This document shows, one piece after another, positions 13,656-23,055 of a stretch of 23,825 bases of DNA. The first letter of the stretch is position 1. The number at the start of each line of letters is the position of its first letter. A program made the translations under genes and the position numbers. Below the pieces are notes generated by a model. It saw only the letters and a list, made by a program, of their open reading frames with translations. It was not told where the DNA came from and searched no databases. The stretch comes from JACQNR01 sp049515175 (lineage in GTDB: Bacteria; Acidobacteriota; Terriglobia; UBA7540): NCBI GenBank assembly GCA_049515175.1, contig JBEKUI010000032.1, forward strand, positions 1-23,825. The letters are read 5' to 3'.

Positions 13656-14876
13656 TTAATCGAGCGGCACCCCCACCATCTCTTCCAGAGCCGCAAACTG
13701 ACTCTGGAGGGCAAAGAGGCTATCGAGATAGCTACTCTCAGTGTCCTGGACATTCCTTTGCGATTCCACGACGGCCAGGATCCCCACCTTGCCGGCCCGG
13801 TAGCTTTCCTCTGCCAGGCCTTCCAGCTGGCGGGCCACAGGCATGAGTTTATCGCGATAAAGCTCAACCTGGGTCTGCTGGGCCTGGAGACCGAAGTACG
13901 CGGCTTCCACCCGCCCATTCACGGCGCGTGCCGTCGCCGCCAGTTCTCCCTCCAGCACACTCTGGCTGGCCAGGGACTGGGCAATCTCGCCTTGATTGCG
14001 TTTGAAGAGCGGCAACTCCATTGAAACCTGACCGCGTGGGCCGACGCGAAAGTCCGGCGGCGCGTTGAAGTCGGTCCCCAACTCAAGGTCAAGATTAGGG
14101 ATTCGTTCCGCCTTGAGTAGGGCGCGACGGCTCTGCTCGATCTTCTGTTCCTGTGCCAGGCGTTGGAGTTCGGGATTTGCCTGGCGGGCGCGCTCCTGGA
14201 GGTCGGCGAGAGAGAGAACCGAAGGCTGGTCCGAGAGGTGACCGGAAAGCTCCCACTCGGTGGCCGGCGGCTCGTTGAGCAAAGCGTTAAATTGTGCCAT
14301 CGCGACGCGCTCGCGTTGTTGCGCTACCTGCCGATCGGCCAACGCGCGAGAAGCCCCGAGCTCGGCCTGGATCACTTCGAGTTGCGCCACATCGCCGGCT
14401 TCGAAGCGTTGTCGGGCAATCTCCTCTAGCCTTTGGGCGAGCTGCAGTACACGGGAAAGGCGGAGCGTTTCCTCATGCGCCAGGAGCGCGGTGAAATAGG
14501 CCTCGCGAGTGCTGCGCCGCACCTGGCGTCCCAGGGCGGCGATATCGGATTCCGTAAGGGCGCCTTCCTGCTGCGCTACGTCAATCCGCCGCTGGCGCTT
14601 GGAGCCGAGTTCAAGAGGCTGGGTGAAAAACACGGCCTCGTGCGGGGAGTCACGCAAGGCGGAAAAGTTCGCCGTGGGATTGGGCCGCTGCCGGGCGATT
14701 TGGATTCCTGCCAGGGAAATGGCGCGCCGCCGGCGGGCGGCGGCCAGATCGAGGTTCTGTTTTTCCGCCAATTCCAGCGCCGAGGCCAGAGTCAGTGGGC
14801 GTGGGGCTTCGGCTCCCCTCAACCCCATGCCCGCGATGAGAATCAGAAAAGTTGCCTGGAGCGTTTTGCGCGCCAT
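13656..14876 (-). CDS. TolC-family outer-membrane efflux channel
   Basis: This 406-residue protein has a signal peptide (MARKTLQATFLILIAGMGLRG). Two repeats of long amphipathic helices rich in Ala, Gln, Arg and Glu follow, characteristic of outer-membrane factors. The segments LTLASALELAEKQNLDLAAA and, in the second half, NPELQRLAQEQKIEQSRRALLKAERIPNLDLE are typical of the family. It would form the trimeric channel that lets the pump expel substrate past the outer membrane. I chose the ATG at 14876 so that the signal peptide begins properly; an upstream in-frame start at 14915 adds 13 polar residues. Its stop TAA abuts the adaptor's ATG. It is the first gene of the three-gene operon. Confidence 0.92.
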   Translation of the reverse strand: MARKTLQATFLILIAGMGLRGAEAPRPLTLASALELAEKQNLDLAAARRRRAISLAGIQIARQRPNPTANFSALRDSPHEAVFFTQPLELGSKRQRRIDVAQQEGALTESDIAALGRQVRRSTREAYFTALLAHEETLRLSRVLQLAQRLEEIARQRFEAGDVAQLEVIQAELGASRALADRQVAQQRERVAMAQFNALLNEPPATEWELSGHLSDQPSVLSLADLQERARQANPELQRLAQEQKIEQSRRALLKAERIPNLDLELGTDFNAPPDFRVGPRGQVSMELPLFKRNQGEIAQSLASQSVLEGELAATARAVNGRVEAAYFGLQAQQTQVELYRDKLMPVARQLEGLAEESYRAGKVGILAVVESQRNVQDTESSYLDSLFALQSQFAALEEMVGVPLD

Positions 14877-15052
14877 GCACCACCCCGTCCGGCTGAGCTG
14901 GTTCGCTCTTCCCACCCATTTCAGAATAGCTTAAGAGAATAACCTAAATGAACCCGCGGGTGGTAAAGACCGGAGTCAACCACTCGTAAAGAATGTGATC
15001 TTTCTAAATCCCCCACCCCCCGCGGGACGATGGCCACGCCGGGCATCGAGGT
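14877..15052 (-). other. Intergenic region upstream of the efflux operon
   Basis: This stretch must hold the efflux operon's control region. CCCGCGGG occurs twice (14953-14960, inside the palindrome ACCCGCGGGT, and 15019-15026). I see no good -35/-10 pair and no recognised metal- or drug-regulator operator. Confidence 0.3.
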
Positions 15053-16462
15053 CTATTCCACAAGGATCTCGCCCATGTCATACCAGCCGTCGTCTTGTCG
15101 GCCTTCAATCGCCAAACGAATCACCGGCTGTCCGGTCCGAGGGTCGAGAATAGCAATACGAACACGGTAGGCGCCGGGTTTCAGGCTTTCGGGAACGGTC
15201 AGGGTCTCATCCACGACGGCGTCACCGGGCAGCCACCGCCGGACATCGGCATGGGTCGTCAGTACGGCGCTTCCCTGGGAGGAATTGAGCTGCAAGGCCA
15301 GCGGGTATTCCCGGTAAACAGGCGCCACGCCGGCGTTCAGCCACCACATGCTGACAGGAATCTTGCCGCCGATCTTTGCCTTGGTGGGGTATTCCAGGCG
15401 CCGCAGGATAAAGCGGTAACCCATCTTCTTTTGGAAATCCTCGAATTGCCTCTGCCACTCAGGGGGAATCGGAGTTGATTTGACATTCACCGTGCTGACG
15501 TGCCAGCGCAGCGCCTGGTTGAGGATGTAATCCACATCCCAGCCCTGCTGCTTCCAGTAGCCAGGTACCCAGCAGGTTTCGAGCGAGACCGGGCTGCGCT
15601 CCCAAACATTCTGGATCCCGGCTCGTACGACCTGCAAAGGGTAGAAGTCCAACATGTGGGACCACCTTCGGTGCCAGCTTTCCCAGTATTGGCTGCGCAT
15701 GTCGCCCAGGCAGTCCAGCCGCCACCCCGCACCCTGCGATGTTCCGTAGGAGAGTCCCTCCAGTTGGTCGAAGTTCATCAGCAGCGGGGTGTGTTTGAAC
15801 GCTGCAATCCAGATATCAATCAGCGCCTTTTGGTGCTCGAACGACGGCATGTAATCGCTCCAGCCTTCGCCCCAGTAGCCGATGGAGGAGATATCGACGC
15901 TGTCGAGGTCGGGATGGCCGTCGTAGCGCGCCCCCGCCGCGGCTACAAGCTCTCCCCAATACTTCAGATAGAGTGGATCGCTGGAGTCGGGCTGCCATAC
16001 TTCGCCGTCCTTGTCGGTGGGCCGGTTGGCACGGCGCGCGCCGGAATTTGGGTACCAGGCGGGGAGTGGATGCTTTTGGTCGTAAGGCATCAGCCGGAAG
16101 TCCAGTGCCTGGCCGTGCTTTTTGGCCGCGGCGAGAGCGTTGTCGATGATTTCCCAGCGATACTCCCCGCGCTCCGGCTCCAGCGCCGACCAGAACCAGC
16201 GGCAGTAAGCTACGGAGCTCGGGGGGAAATCCTGCTTGTTTGCCGCCGGGATGAGGCTCGTCGTGGGTCCCTCTTCGGACCATCGGAGATTCTCATTCAG
16301 CGGGTCTCCGTTGAAGCGCTGGAAAGTCTGGATCCCCATGCCGGGATTCACCAGAACGTCCTGAATCTCCCGGGGGCGGATGATGGTGGTCTCGTTGGTG
16401 GTCTGCGCCAAGCAGACTGTTGCAGAAAAGAGCAGACAAAGGGCCAAGTTCCTGGATGACAT
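15053..16462 (-). CDS. Secreted DUF4832 protein with glycosidase-like barrel
   Basis: This 469-residue protein has a signal peptide (MSSRNLALCLLFSATVCLA). The N-terminal domain resembles a TIM-barrel glycoside hydrolase of the beta-galactosidase-like type. WSALEPERGEYRWEIIDNAL matches the family's strand-helix signature, and Glu in GYWGEGW is a candidate catalytic acid. The C-terminal part (about residues 330-469) matches the DUF4832 beta-sandwich (KIGGKIPVSMWWLNAGVAPVY, LKPGAYRVRIAILDPRTGQP). It is probably exported to act on a polysaccharide, but no substrate is known. The ATG at 16462 has GAGGT a few bases before it; a longer reading to 16612 adds 50 residues without signal character. Confidence 0.85.
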   Translation of the reverse strand: MSSRNLALCLLFSATVCLAQTTNETTIIRPREIQDVLVNPGMGIQTFQRFNGDPLNENLRWSEEGPTTSLIPAANKQDFPPSSVAYCRWFWSALEPERGEYRWEIIDNALAAAKKHGQALDFRLMPYDQKHPLPAWYPNSGARRANRPTDKDGEVWQPDSSDPLYLKYWGELVAAAGARYDGHPDLDSVDISSIGYWGEGWSDYMPSFEHQKALIDIWIAAFKHTPLLMNFDQLEGLSYGTSQGAGWRLDCLGDMRSQYWESWHRRWSHMLDFYPLQVVRAGIQNVWERSPVSLETCWVPGYWKQQGWDVDYILNQALRWHVSTVNVKSTPIPPEWQRQFEDFQKKMGYRFILRRLEYPTKAKIGGKIPVSMWWLNAGVAPVYREYPLALQLNSSQGSAVLTTHADVRRWLPGDAVVDETLTVPESLKPGAYRVRIAILDPRTGQPVIRLAIEGRQDDGWYDMGEILVE

Positions 16463-16568
16463 GATGACCTCGCTCGTGTCAAAGGCAGAACGGCGTTGCA
16501 GGACGCGAACGCCTGCAAGTCCAGAGCAGTATATATCGAGAAGGCGACAACAGGTGGGGCGAGAAGTG

Positions 16569-16604
16569 ATTCCGGCCCGTCGTATGCCACCAGCGGGCCG
16601 GAAT
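16569..16604 (-). terminator. Strong hairpin after the DUF4382 gene
   Basis: Perfect 11-bp arms, ATTCCGGCCCG (16569-16579) and CGGGCCGGAAT (16594-16604), flank a 14-nt loop. It lies about 20 bp past the stop of the leftward DUF4382 gene. No T-run follows on that strand, so termination efficiency is uncertain, but position and stability fit a terminator that insulates the DUF4832 gene. Confidence 0.6.
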
Positions 16605-16625
16605 GGAGTCAACCGAGAGAAGAAA

Positions 16626-18080
16626 TCACTGGCAGCCGGAGAAGGCTACGACCGTGCTCACGTTCGTTGTCGTGCCCGGAGTCACGGTAATCGAACTCAC
16701 CGTCGCTGGGCTCGGCACCGAGGAAGTGCAACTGGGTGCCTCGGCGGTCAAGTTATAGTTGACAGGGGCCGCCGCCGGAGCCGCGTAGGTAACGGAGCCG
16801 CTACTGAAAGTTCCCACTCGCGGGTTACTGGCCGGAACTGGGAGCGAGTAGTTGTAGCAGTCGGTCCCTACCGGACAGGGGGGTGTCGCTGGGCTCGGCG
16901 TGTCGGTGGTGGTGAACGTCGGCGGCTGCATGAGCGCGCCAAAAACCGGAATCGTCATCCACTGGGTTGTGCCGCCCGTCGGTGTGGCCGGCTGCAACGC
17001 GGAAAGGGTCACATCGGACGGGAGGGCGCCGGATGCTCCCGCGCTCGTCACCTGGCCGGCGAGGGTAGCGGGCAGTGTGGGCGCTGTTCCCTCCGGCACC
17101 AGTGCGACGGCATTACCGCCGTTGAGTGCTGTACCCACCGGCACACCAAACACCACCGTGGCGTTGTAAGTCACGTCCGCGCCGGGACTAGGAACGACCC
17201 ACGCTGCGGCCACCAGGTTAAAGGGATTGGTGGAATCCAGTGGGCAGAAAATAAAGGCCCCGGTGTTGTCCGTGGTCGTCGACCGAACCACGCGGTTCAG
17301 CGTGGCGTCGCTGGGATCGGGCTGTTCGAGCATCACCGCAGCCCCGCCCACGGGGGCGTTCGCGTTGCTCGCATCCACTACGGTCCCACCAATCACGTTG
17401 GTATCCGGGGAAACGACCCCGGCGCGCACCGTCGGCTTCAGGCGAAATTGCCCATTTCGCTGCTGCAGGATCGAGGCACAGGCGTCAAAATCGAAGTTGA
17501 TGTCCGCCTCCTGACCGTCTTTCAGATCTATCCCACCGCCAGCAATCTGGCCGGGAGGTACCTTAATACCAGTCTGCGCCTCACTGCTGAGTTGCAGGGT
17601 CTGAGCCGAGCCGCCGGAAGGCACCACGCAGTTGAATGCCCCCGCACCGCACTGGTTGTTGCTGGGACCCAACCCCGCATTGTTCGCGAGCAGGTAGAGC
17701 CGGATCTGCTGATAGTTCCCGGTCGGCAATCCGTTTGCCGAGCCCAGCGTTTGGCTCAGGAGACAAGTTCCAGCGCCGGGCAGGTGGAGTAGGTCAATCT
17801 GCTTGGGCGAACTGCTCAGATCAACCAGGGTCACCCAGCCACTGTCCGTCTCCGAAGCGGTGCTTGAGATGTGGGCAGTCACTTTTGTAACCGTTACGTA
17901 AACATGGTCGAAACTGTTGGCGCAGGAGGGAGGATCGCTAATCGTGGTCTGAACGGTTCCGGTCACTGCTGGCGGGGTAGTCGTCGTACTTCCGCCGCAA
18001 CCGACCAGCGTTGCGGCAACCGCCAGAGCCGCGATCCCGACCCAAACACGAATGCGCGCGAGAGATTTCGACGTCTTCAT
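16626..18080 (-). CDS. DUF4382 lipoprotein
   Basis: This 484-residue protein has a lipoprotein signal ending LVGC (Cys28), followed by a Gly/Ser/Thr-rich linker. The N-terminal DUF4382 domain is recognisable from VYVTVTKVTAHISS, then WVTLVDLSSSPKQIDLLHL and LPTGNYQQIRLYL. Next comes a likely carboxypeptidase-regulatory-type or Ig-like unit (NVIGGTVVDASNANAPVGGAAVMLEQ, NTGAFIFCPLD), then low-complexity Thr/Pro/Ser-rich beta regions. It is probably a surface or periplasmic lipoprotein of unknown function. The ATG has an excellent AGGAGG 6 nt upstream. The Cys content of the mature part (Cys53 and others) allows disulfides. Confidence 0.88.
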   Translation of the reverse strand: MKTSKSLARIRVWVGIAALAVAATLVGCGGSTTTTPPAVTGTVQTTISDPPSCANSFDHVYVTVTKVTAHISSTASETDSGWVTLVDLSSSPKQIDLLHLPGAGTCLLSQTLGSANGLPTGNYQQIRLYLLANNAGLGPSNNQCGAGAFNCVVPSGGSAQTLQLSSEAQTGIKVPPGQIAGGGIDLKDGQEADINFDFDACASILQQRNGQFRLKPTVRAGVVSPDTNVIGGTVVDASNANAPVGGAAVMLEQPDPSDATLNRVVRSTTTDNTGAFIFCPLDSTNPFNLVAAAWVVPSPGADVTYNATVVFGVPVGTALNGGNAVALVPEGTAPTLPATLAGQVTSAGASGALPSDVTLSALQPATPTGGTTQWMTIPVFGALMQPPTFTTTDTPSPATPPCPVGTDCYNYSLPVPASNPRVGTFSSGSVTYAAPAAAPVNYNLTAEAPSCTSSVPSPATVSSITVTPGTTTNVSTVVAFSGCQ

Positions 18081-18120
18081 AAACTACCTCCTGAGGGTCC
18101 TCAATGTTGCAGAAAACTTC

Positions 18121-18149
18121 AGCATAGTTAACGAATGAGTACGATGCAA
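18121..18149 (-). promoter_or_regulatory. Promoter of the DUF4382 gene
   Basis: On the minus strand TTGCAT (18149-18144), a 17-bp spacer and TATGCT (18126-18121) form a plausible sigma-70-type promoter. The start site would be near 18114, leaving about 34 nt of leader with AGGAGG in front of the ATG at 18080. Confidence 0.5.
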
Positions 18150-18366
18150 GCCAGAGACCGAAAATCCACGCAGTAAATACTTGATAATAAGCATGTTGTG
18201 CCACCCGAATGGAGCGGCGCCGAGGAAATACTTACGCCCTCTGTGTAAGTTCTTGCACTTTCGCAAAGGCTAGTCTCACTGCCCGTTAGAGGGTCTCAGG
18301 CGGCAGTTGGTTGCATCCCGCTTCCCTACTCAAACCTGACGTGGAGCACGCTTGTCGCAGCCCGCC

Positions 18367-19389
18367 CTAAAGCGGCAGTGCCACGGGACGTTTTTCCCGC
18401 GCGGAGATCTCTGATGCAAAGCAAATTTCGTGGGTCAAGGCCGCGTCTTCGAGGTTCGCGTGGGATTCGCGGTCGTTCAGGATACAGTCCACGAAATGGC
18501 TAACCTGATCTTTGAACGGGTGGTGGGAGACATCGCCGCTGTCCGGCAGGATGGTGGGGATCGTGGCCCAGCCGGTCTGGCCCACCCAGCGCTTGGAAAA
18601 GACCTGATTATTCCGGACTGAGCCCTTTTCACCCAGTAGGAGAATGTTGAAGAAGTAGGGCATGACGCACTCGACCGAGGAGGCTGTCTTCCCCACCGTT
18701 CCGTCCTCGAACCTGACCAGCGTGACGCTGTTAGGTTCGTATTCGTACTTAAGGGGGTTATGAGGGCTGAAGTTCGATAAGGCGGAAACCTCGACGGCCC
18801 GCTTGCCCATGAACCAGCGCAGGCCATCCACGGCGTGGCACCCGCCGGTCAGCAGGCTGCTTCCCCCGATCTCCTTCTTGACGTTCCATTCGTACTGGGC
18901 GTACGAGGGTCCGAGGCCGTGGAAGTAGTCAACCTCCGCGTAAAGCAGCGAGCCGACGACGTCGTCCTTAAGCATTGCCTTAATCGTCTCGAAGAGCGGG
19001 TTCCAGCGCAGGACAAAACAGACGACGGTCTTCACCTTGGCGGCGCGGACAGCCGCCTGCAACTTGCGCAGTCCGGCAAGGTCCAGAGCCACAGGCTTCT
19101 CGAGCATCAGGTGCTTGCCGGCCTGGGCCGCCGCCACTCCCTGCTCTACGTGTAGATGGTGAGGTGTGGCAATCGAAACGATGTGAATGTCCGGTGAGGC
19201 GAGCATCTCTGCCAGCCGGTCGAAAGGCCGGCAATGGGCCAGCTTCAGTTCCGCAGCACGCGCGGCAGCTCGCGCCTTATCGCGACTGACAATCGCTCGC
19301 ACCTCCGTGTGCGGGTTCGCCTCGAAAGCCTGGATGTGCGATCCTGCCACCCAACCCGAACCGATGATGCCCACGCCCAGTTCCTTCAT
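18367..19389 (-). CDS. Gfo/Idh/MocA-family NAD(P)-dependent oxidoreductase
   Basis: This 340-residue protein has an N-terminal Rossmann fold with GIIGSGWVAG (residues 7-16) for dinucleotide binding. The EKP motif follows, with Lys98 as the conserved catalytic-site lysine. GGCHAVDGLRWFMG (about 182-195) carries the substrate-domain His and Asp. The family oxidises or reduces sugars, inositols and their derivatives; the specific substrate is unknown. No signal peptide is seen, so it is cytoplasmic. The ATG is preceded by GGGAGG at about 5 nt. It is divergent from a sugar isomerase/epimerase gene, a pairing common in sugar-degradation loci. Confidence 0.92.
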   Translation of the reverse strand: MKELGVGIIGSGWVAGSHIQAFEANPHTEVRAIVSRDKARAAARAAELKLAHCRPFDRLAEMLASPDIHIVSIATPHHLHVEQGVAAAQAGKHLMLEKPVALDLAGLRKLQAAVRAAKVKTVVCFVLRWNPLFETIKAMLKDDVVGSLLYAEVDYFHGLGPSYAQYEWNVKKEIGGSSLLTGGCHAVDGLRWFMGKRAVEVSALSNFSPHNPLKYEYEPNSVTLVRFEDGTVGKTASSVECVMPYFFNILLLGEKGSVRNNQVFSKRWVGQTGWATIPTILPDSGDVSHHPFKDQVSHFVDCILNDRESHANLEDAALTHEICFASEISAREKRPVALPL

Positions 19390-19736
19390 GAATTCCTCCC
19401 ACGCTCAAAGAATCATTGACGAGTGACAAGAGCCGGTACAGAAGGCGCGGCGGAGTCACTTACTTTCGCTGTCAAGCCGAGCGGTGCGGAAAATTCTAAG
19501 CCAAAAGACTATATTCTGCGAGCAACTTTACTGGCCGACTAAATGAACGACCCCGCAGGGCATTCAAGGATTGCTGAAATGCTGCCCCCGGCCGTTCGCG
19601 TGAGCAATTCTTCGCGGCCTTGACCTGGCGTTCCGCCAGCGGTAAATTCCGGCGCGAGCCCCGCGCTCCCCAGGCGTGGATTTGGCGCGGACGAATCGGC
19701 CGTCGTCTCATAGAAACTCCCGAGAGGTGGTGACTC
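19390..19736. other. 347-bp divergent intergenic region
   Basis: This region separates the leftward oxidoreductase from the rightward isomerase. It contains one convincing rightward promoter (19620-19648) and no open frame with coding character. For the leftward gene a TTGACA is visible near 19470, but no -10 lies at a suitable distance. Confidence 0.5.
19620..19648 (+). promoter_or_regulatory. Promoter with an inverted repeat in its spacer
   Basis: TTGACC (19620-19625) and TAAATT (19643-19648) are 17 bp apart. The spacer holds a 6-bp inverted repeat, CTGGCG (19625-19630) and CGCCAG (19634-19639), separated by 3 nt. It could be an operator for a regulator of the isomerase gene that starts about 85 bp downstream. 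The -10 match is moderate. Confidence 0.45.
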
Positions 19737-20672
19737 ATGCAGACCCCCAACACGCTTTCCCGCCGTGAACTACTGGGCAAAGTCGCGGTCTTTGGTGGCG
19801 CAGCCTTCGCCTGCCGCTTGGGCGGAGTACACGCCGCGGCAGGCTACAGTCCCGTCCTTTCCGTCCAGGCGTACATCTGGATCCAGCATTTTGAGAAGTG
19901 GAAGAAGACTCTCGGAGAGGGCGTCGAGGAGATGCTCGCCACCTTCCAGCGCGCCGGCTATCGCAACGTGGACCTGAACGACTCCTTCTTTGCCGCACCG
20001 CTGCGTGTGAAGACGCTCGGCTTGCTCAAGAAGAACGGGCTCGCAATGCCGACATTCTATGCCAATAGCGTGATGCACGAAGCGCGTATGGCCGAGCAGT
20101 CGATCAAAACGATTCTGGAACTCGCCGAGGCGACGAAACCGGCCGGAGTCCGCGGCATCGTCACGAATCCCAGCCCCAAGCCCAAACAGGGCCGCAAATC
20201 CGACGACGAACTGGCCATCCAGGCGCGCTATCTGAACCAGCTCGGGGGCGAACTCAAGAAGCGTGGCGTTCGCCTGATGGTCCATCATCACACGCCGGAG
20301 CTGGTCGAAAACGCGCGTGAGTGGCGGTACCAATTGGCGAACACCGATCCCCAGCTCGTGGGCTGCTGCGTGGATTTGCACTGGGCGTACCGCGGCGGGC
20401 AGGAGCCGCTGGCCTTCCTGCGCGAAGTCGGCCCGCGCCTTGAGAGCCTTCACCTCCGCAACTCTCAGGGCGGCGTGTGGATGGAGGATTTCAATGATGG
20501 CGACGTCAACTACCGTGTCGTGGCAGATTACCTGAAGGAGATCGCCTACCAGGGCTATCTCGTGGTGGAGCTTGCTTACGAAGACAGAACGAAAGTCACG
20601 CGTTCGCTGGAAGAAGACTTAAGACTGAGCCGGCTTTACACCGAGAAGACGTTTGGCCTGCACCAGGGCTGA
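19737..20672 (+). CDS. Tat-exported sugar phosphate isomerase/epimerase (xylose isomerase-like TIM barrel)
   Basis: This 311-residue protein has a twin-arginine signal with SRRELLGK (residues 8-15) and a short hydrophobic stretch, so it is probably folded before export. The rest is an AP-endonuclease-2/xylose-isomerase-like barrel. Likely metal ligands are seen in order: Glu in HHHTPEL, Asp in CVDLHWAY, His in LHLRNS and Glu in VVELAYED. The family isomerises or epimerises sugars with a divalent metal; the substrate is not known. AGAGGTGG precedes the ATG. The divergent Gfo/Idh/MocA gene suggests a shared role in modifying an uncommon sugar. Confidence 0.88.
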   Translation: MQTPNTLSRRELLGKVAVFGGAAFACRLGGVHAAAGYSPVLSVQAYIWIQHFEKWKKTLGEGVEEMLATFQRAGYRNVDLNDSFFAAPLRVKTLGLLKKNGLAMPTFYANSVMHEARMAEQSIKTILELAEATKPAGVRGIVTNPSPKPKQGRKSDDELAIQARYLNQLGGELKKRGVRLMVHHHTPELVENAREWRYQLANTDPQLVGCCVDLHWAYRGGQEPLAFLREVGPRLESLHLRNSQGGVWMEDFNDGDVNYRVVADYLKEIAYQGYLVVELAYEDRTKVTRSLEEDLRLSRLYTEKTFGLHQG

Positions 20673-20697
20673 GGGGCCCCGAACGAGCCAGCTGGCT
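20673..20697. terminator. Possible bidirectional 3' palindromes between convergent genes
   Basis: GGGGCCCC (20673-20680) and the perfect 12-bp palindrome AGCCAGCTGGCT (20686-20697) lie in the 48-bp gap between the convergent isomerase and transpeptidase genes. There is no T-run. A role in ending both transcripts is only a suggestion. Confidence 0.25.
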
Positions 20698-20720
20698 GTA
20701 GCTCATTGATAAATCCAAGA

Positions 20721-21896
20721 TCAAAAGCTCAGGAGACTTCTGGGGGAAGGAGGCGTGCTGGCTTGAGTAGGAGTTGGCTGCGGTTCGCGCTGGCGAATGC
20801 CGCGGTAAATCCGGCCGGCGATTTCGGCCGCGTGCGGCCCGAACATCATCTTGCCGCCGCGCAGCAGAATCACTACAGCGTACTTGGGCTGCGGCTCGCT
20901 CGAATACGACACGAACCAACCCAGGCGCGCTCCGTTCTCACTGCACGTTCCCGTCTTGCCGAAGATCTGCTCGTCGGGATCGAAGGCTTGGCGGCCCGTG
21001 CCGTAGAGCACCGCCGCGGCCAGCCCGTCGCGCACCTGCGGGAAATAGCCGGCGAAATCGTCCAAATGCCCGCGCACCTGGGGCTGAAACTGTTCGAGTT
21101 CCTCCGGCGTGCGCGGATACTGGAGGTGAAAGAGCGTGCCGCCGTTGGCAAAGGCGGAAATCACCGCCGCCATCTGCAGCGGCGTGACTTCGATATCCTT
21201 GCCGTGGCTCGACATCAATCCCACCCCGCCGTCCTTGGGCACTACTTGCGGGAAGCGCCCCGCGGACTCGCCGGGGATGTTCAAACCGGTCTTTTCTCCC
21301 AGTCCAAAGCGGTGAGCGAGTTCGGAGAGCCGGTCAAAACCTAGTTCCCTCCCCAGCTTCTGGAAGAAGGGATTGTTGGAATGTGCCAGCGCCTCGGTCA
21401 GGTCCAGGCGCGTGCGGCGCCCCACGCGGAGTTTCGTCTCCGGCGTGATGATGCCTTCCTTGAGCGCCGCCAGGCCGACGATGGGTTTGAACGTCGAGCA
21501 GGGCGTAAACGCGCCGGAAAGTGCCAGGGGTTGATTCACCGCCGCCAGGACCCGGCCGGTGTTTGGGTCGACCACCACCGCCGCGCCGTTCCATTTGCCC
21601 AGCGCCTCGACGACCGCCTCGCGCACATTGGGGTCTTCGCCGGCGGGATTGTCGGCCGCAGCGGGCTCGCCGTAAGAACTGATTCGCCAGGGATTATAGC
21701 GGCGCTTTTTTCGCCGGCTGACCCGCGTTTGGGCACTGCTGGAGTTGACACTACGGACGGAGCGGGAGGACGAGCGCACGGCAGACCGGCTCGTCGTGAC
21801 CGGAGAAGCCAAAGCGGCACTCTCCATCCCCAATAGCCATAAAACGGCCACGCACAGGATGGTAATCTTCCTCAGCAATTCGGCCTCTCTCATCAT
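20721..21896 (-). CDS. Single-domain penicillin-binding transpeptidase
   Basis: This 391-residue protein has a signal or anchor helix (about residues 8-31), a Ser/Arg-rich basic linker (about 31-68), and then a transpeptidase/beta-lactamase-like domain. The three active-site motifs are present: STFK with nucleophile Ser134 and Lys137, SNN (173-175), and KTG (314-316). It would act in the periplasm on peptidoglycan or on beta-lactams. The N-terminal dimerisation domain of normal class B enzymes is absent. The mature protein has just two cysteines: Cys133, directly before the nucleophile, and Cys318, two residues after KTG. A Pro/Ser/Thr tail ends it. The start is uncertain (tandem ATGs at 21896 and 21893; 21956 also possible) because none has a good Shine-Dalgarno. 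It follows recA on the same strand. Confidence 0.85.
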   Translation of the reverse strand: MMREAELLRKITILCVAVLWLLGMESAALASPVTTSRSAVRSSSRSVRSVNSSSAQTRVSRRKKRRYNPWRISSYGEPAAADNPAGEDPNVREAVVEALGKWNGAAVVVDPNTGRVLAAVNQPLALSGAFTPCSTFKPIVGLAALKEGIITPETKLRVGRRTRLDLTEALAHSNNPFFQKLGRELGFDRLSELAHRFGLGEKTGLNIPGESAGRFPQVVPKDGGVGLMSSHGKDIEVTPLQMAAVISAFANGGTLFHLQYPRTPEELEQFQPQVRGHLDDFAGYFPQVRDGLAAAVLYGTGRQAFDPDEQIFGKTGTCSENGARLGWFVSYSSEPQPKYAVVILLRGGKMMFGPHAAEIAGRIYRGIRQREPQPTPTQASTPPSPRSLLSF

Positions 21897-21977
21897 GCTG
21901 CTTGCTTTACGGCTCTTCACGATCCTGGCGCTGACCGCGAGGAGCTTATGATACATGCGGAATGGCCGCGGCGATAC

Positions 21978-23039
<1,062 letters not shown>

Positions 23040-23055
23040 GAATAACTCCTTCCAA

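Noticed and set aside
12555..14024. Rightward open frame of 489 codons
   Set aside because: It runs antisense across both the adaptor and the TolC-like gene, so it is a shadow of those conserved genes.
14941..15052. tRNA or other structured RNA upstream of the efflux operon
   Set aside because: No acceptor stem, T-loop or anticodon arm could be assembled; only GC-rich palindromes are present.
15500..16459. Rightward open frame of 319 codons
   Set aside because: It is antisense to the DUF4832 protein, whose signal peptide and domains are clear.
16380..17792. Rightward open frame of 470 codons
   Set aside because: It spans the DUF4382 gene, its terminator hairpin and the start of the DUF4832 gene on the opposite strand; very Arg/Gly/His-rich with no domain.
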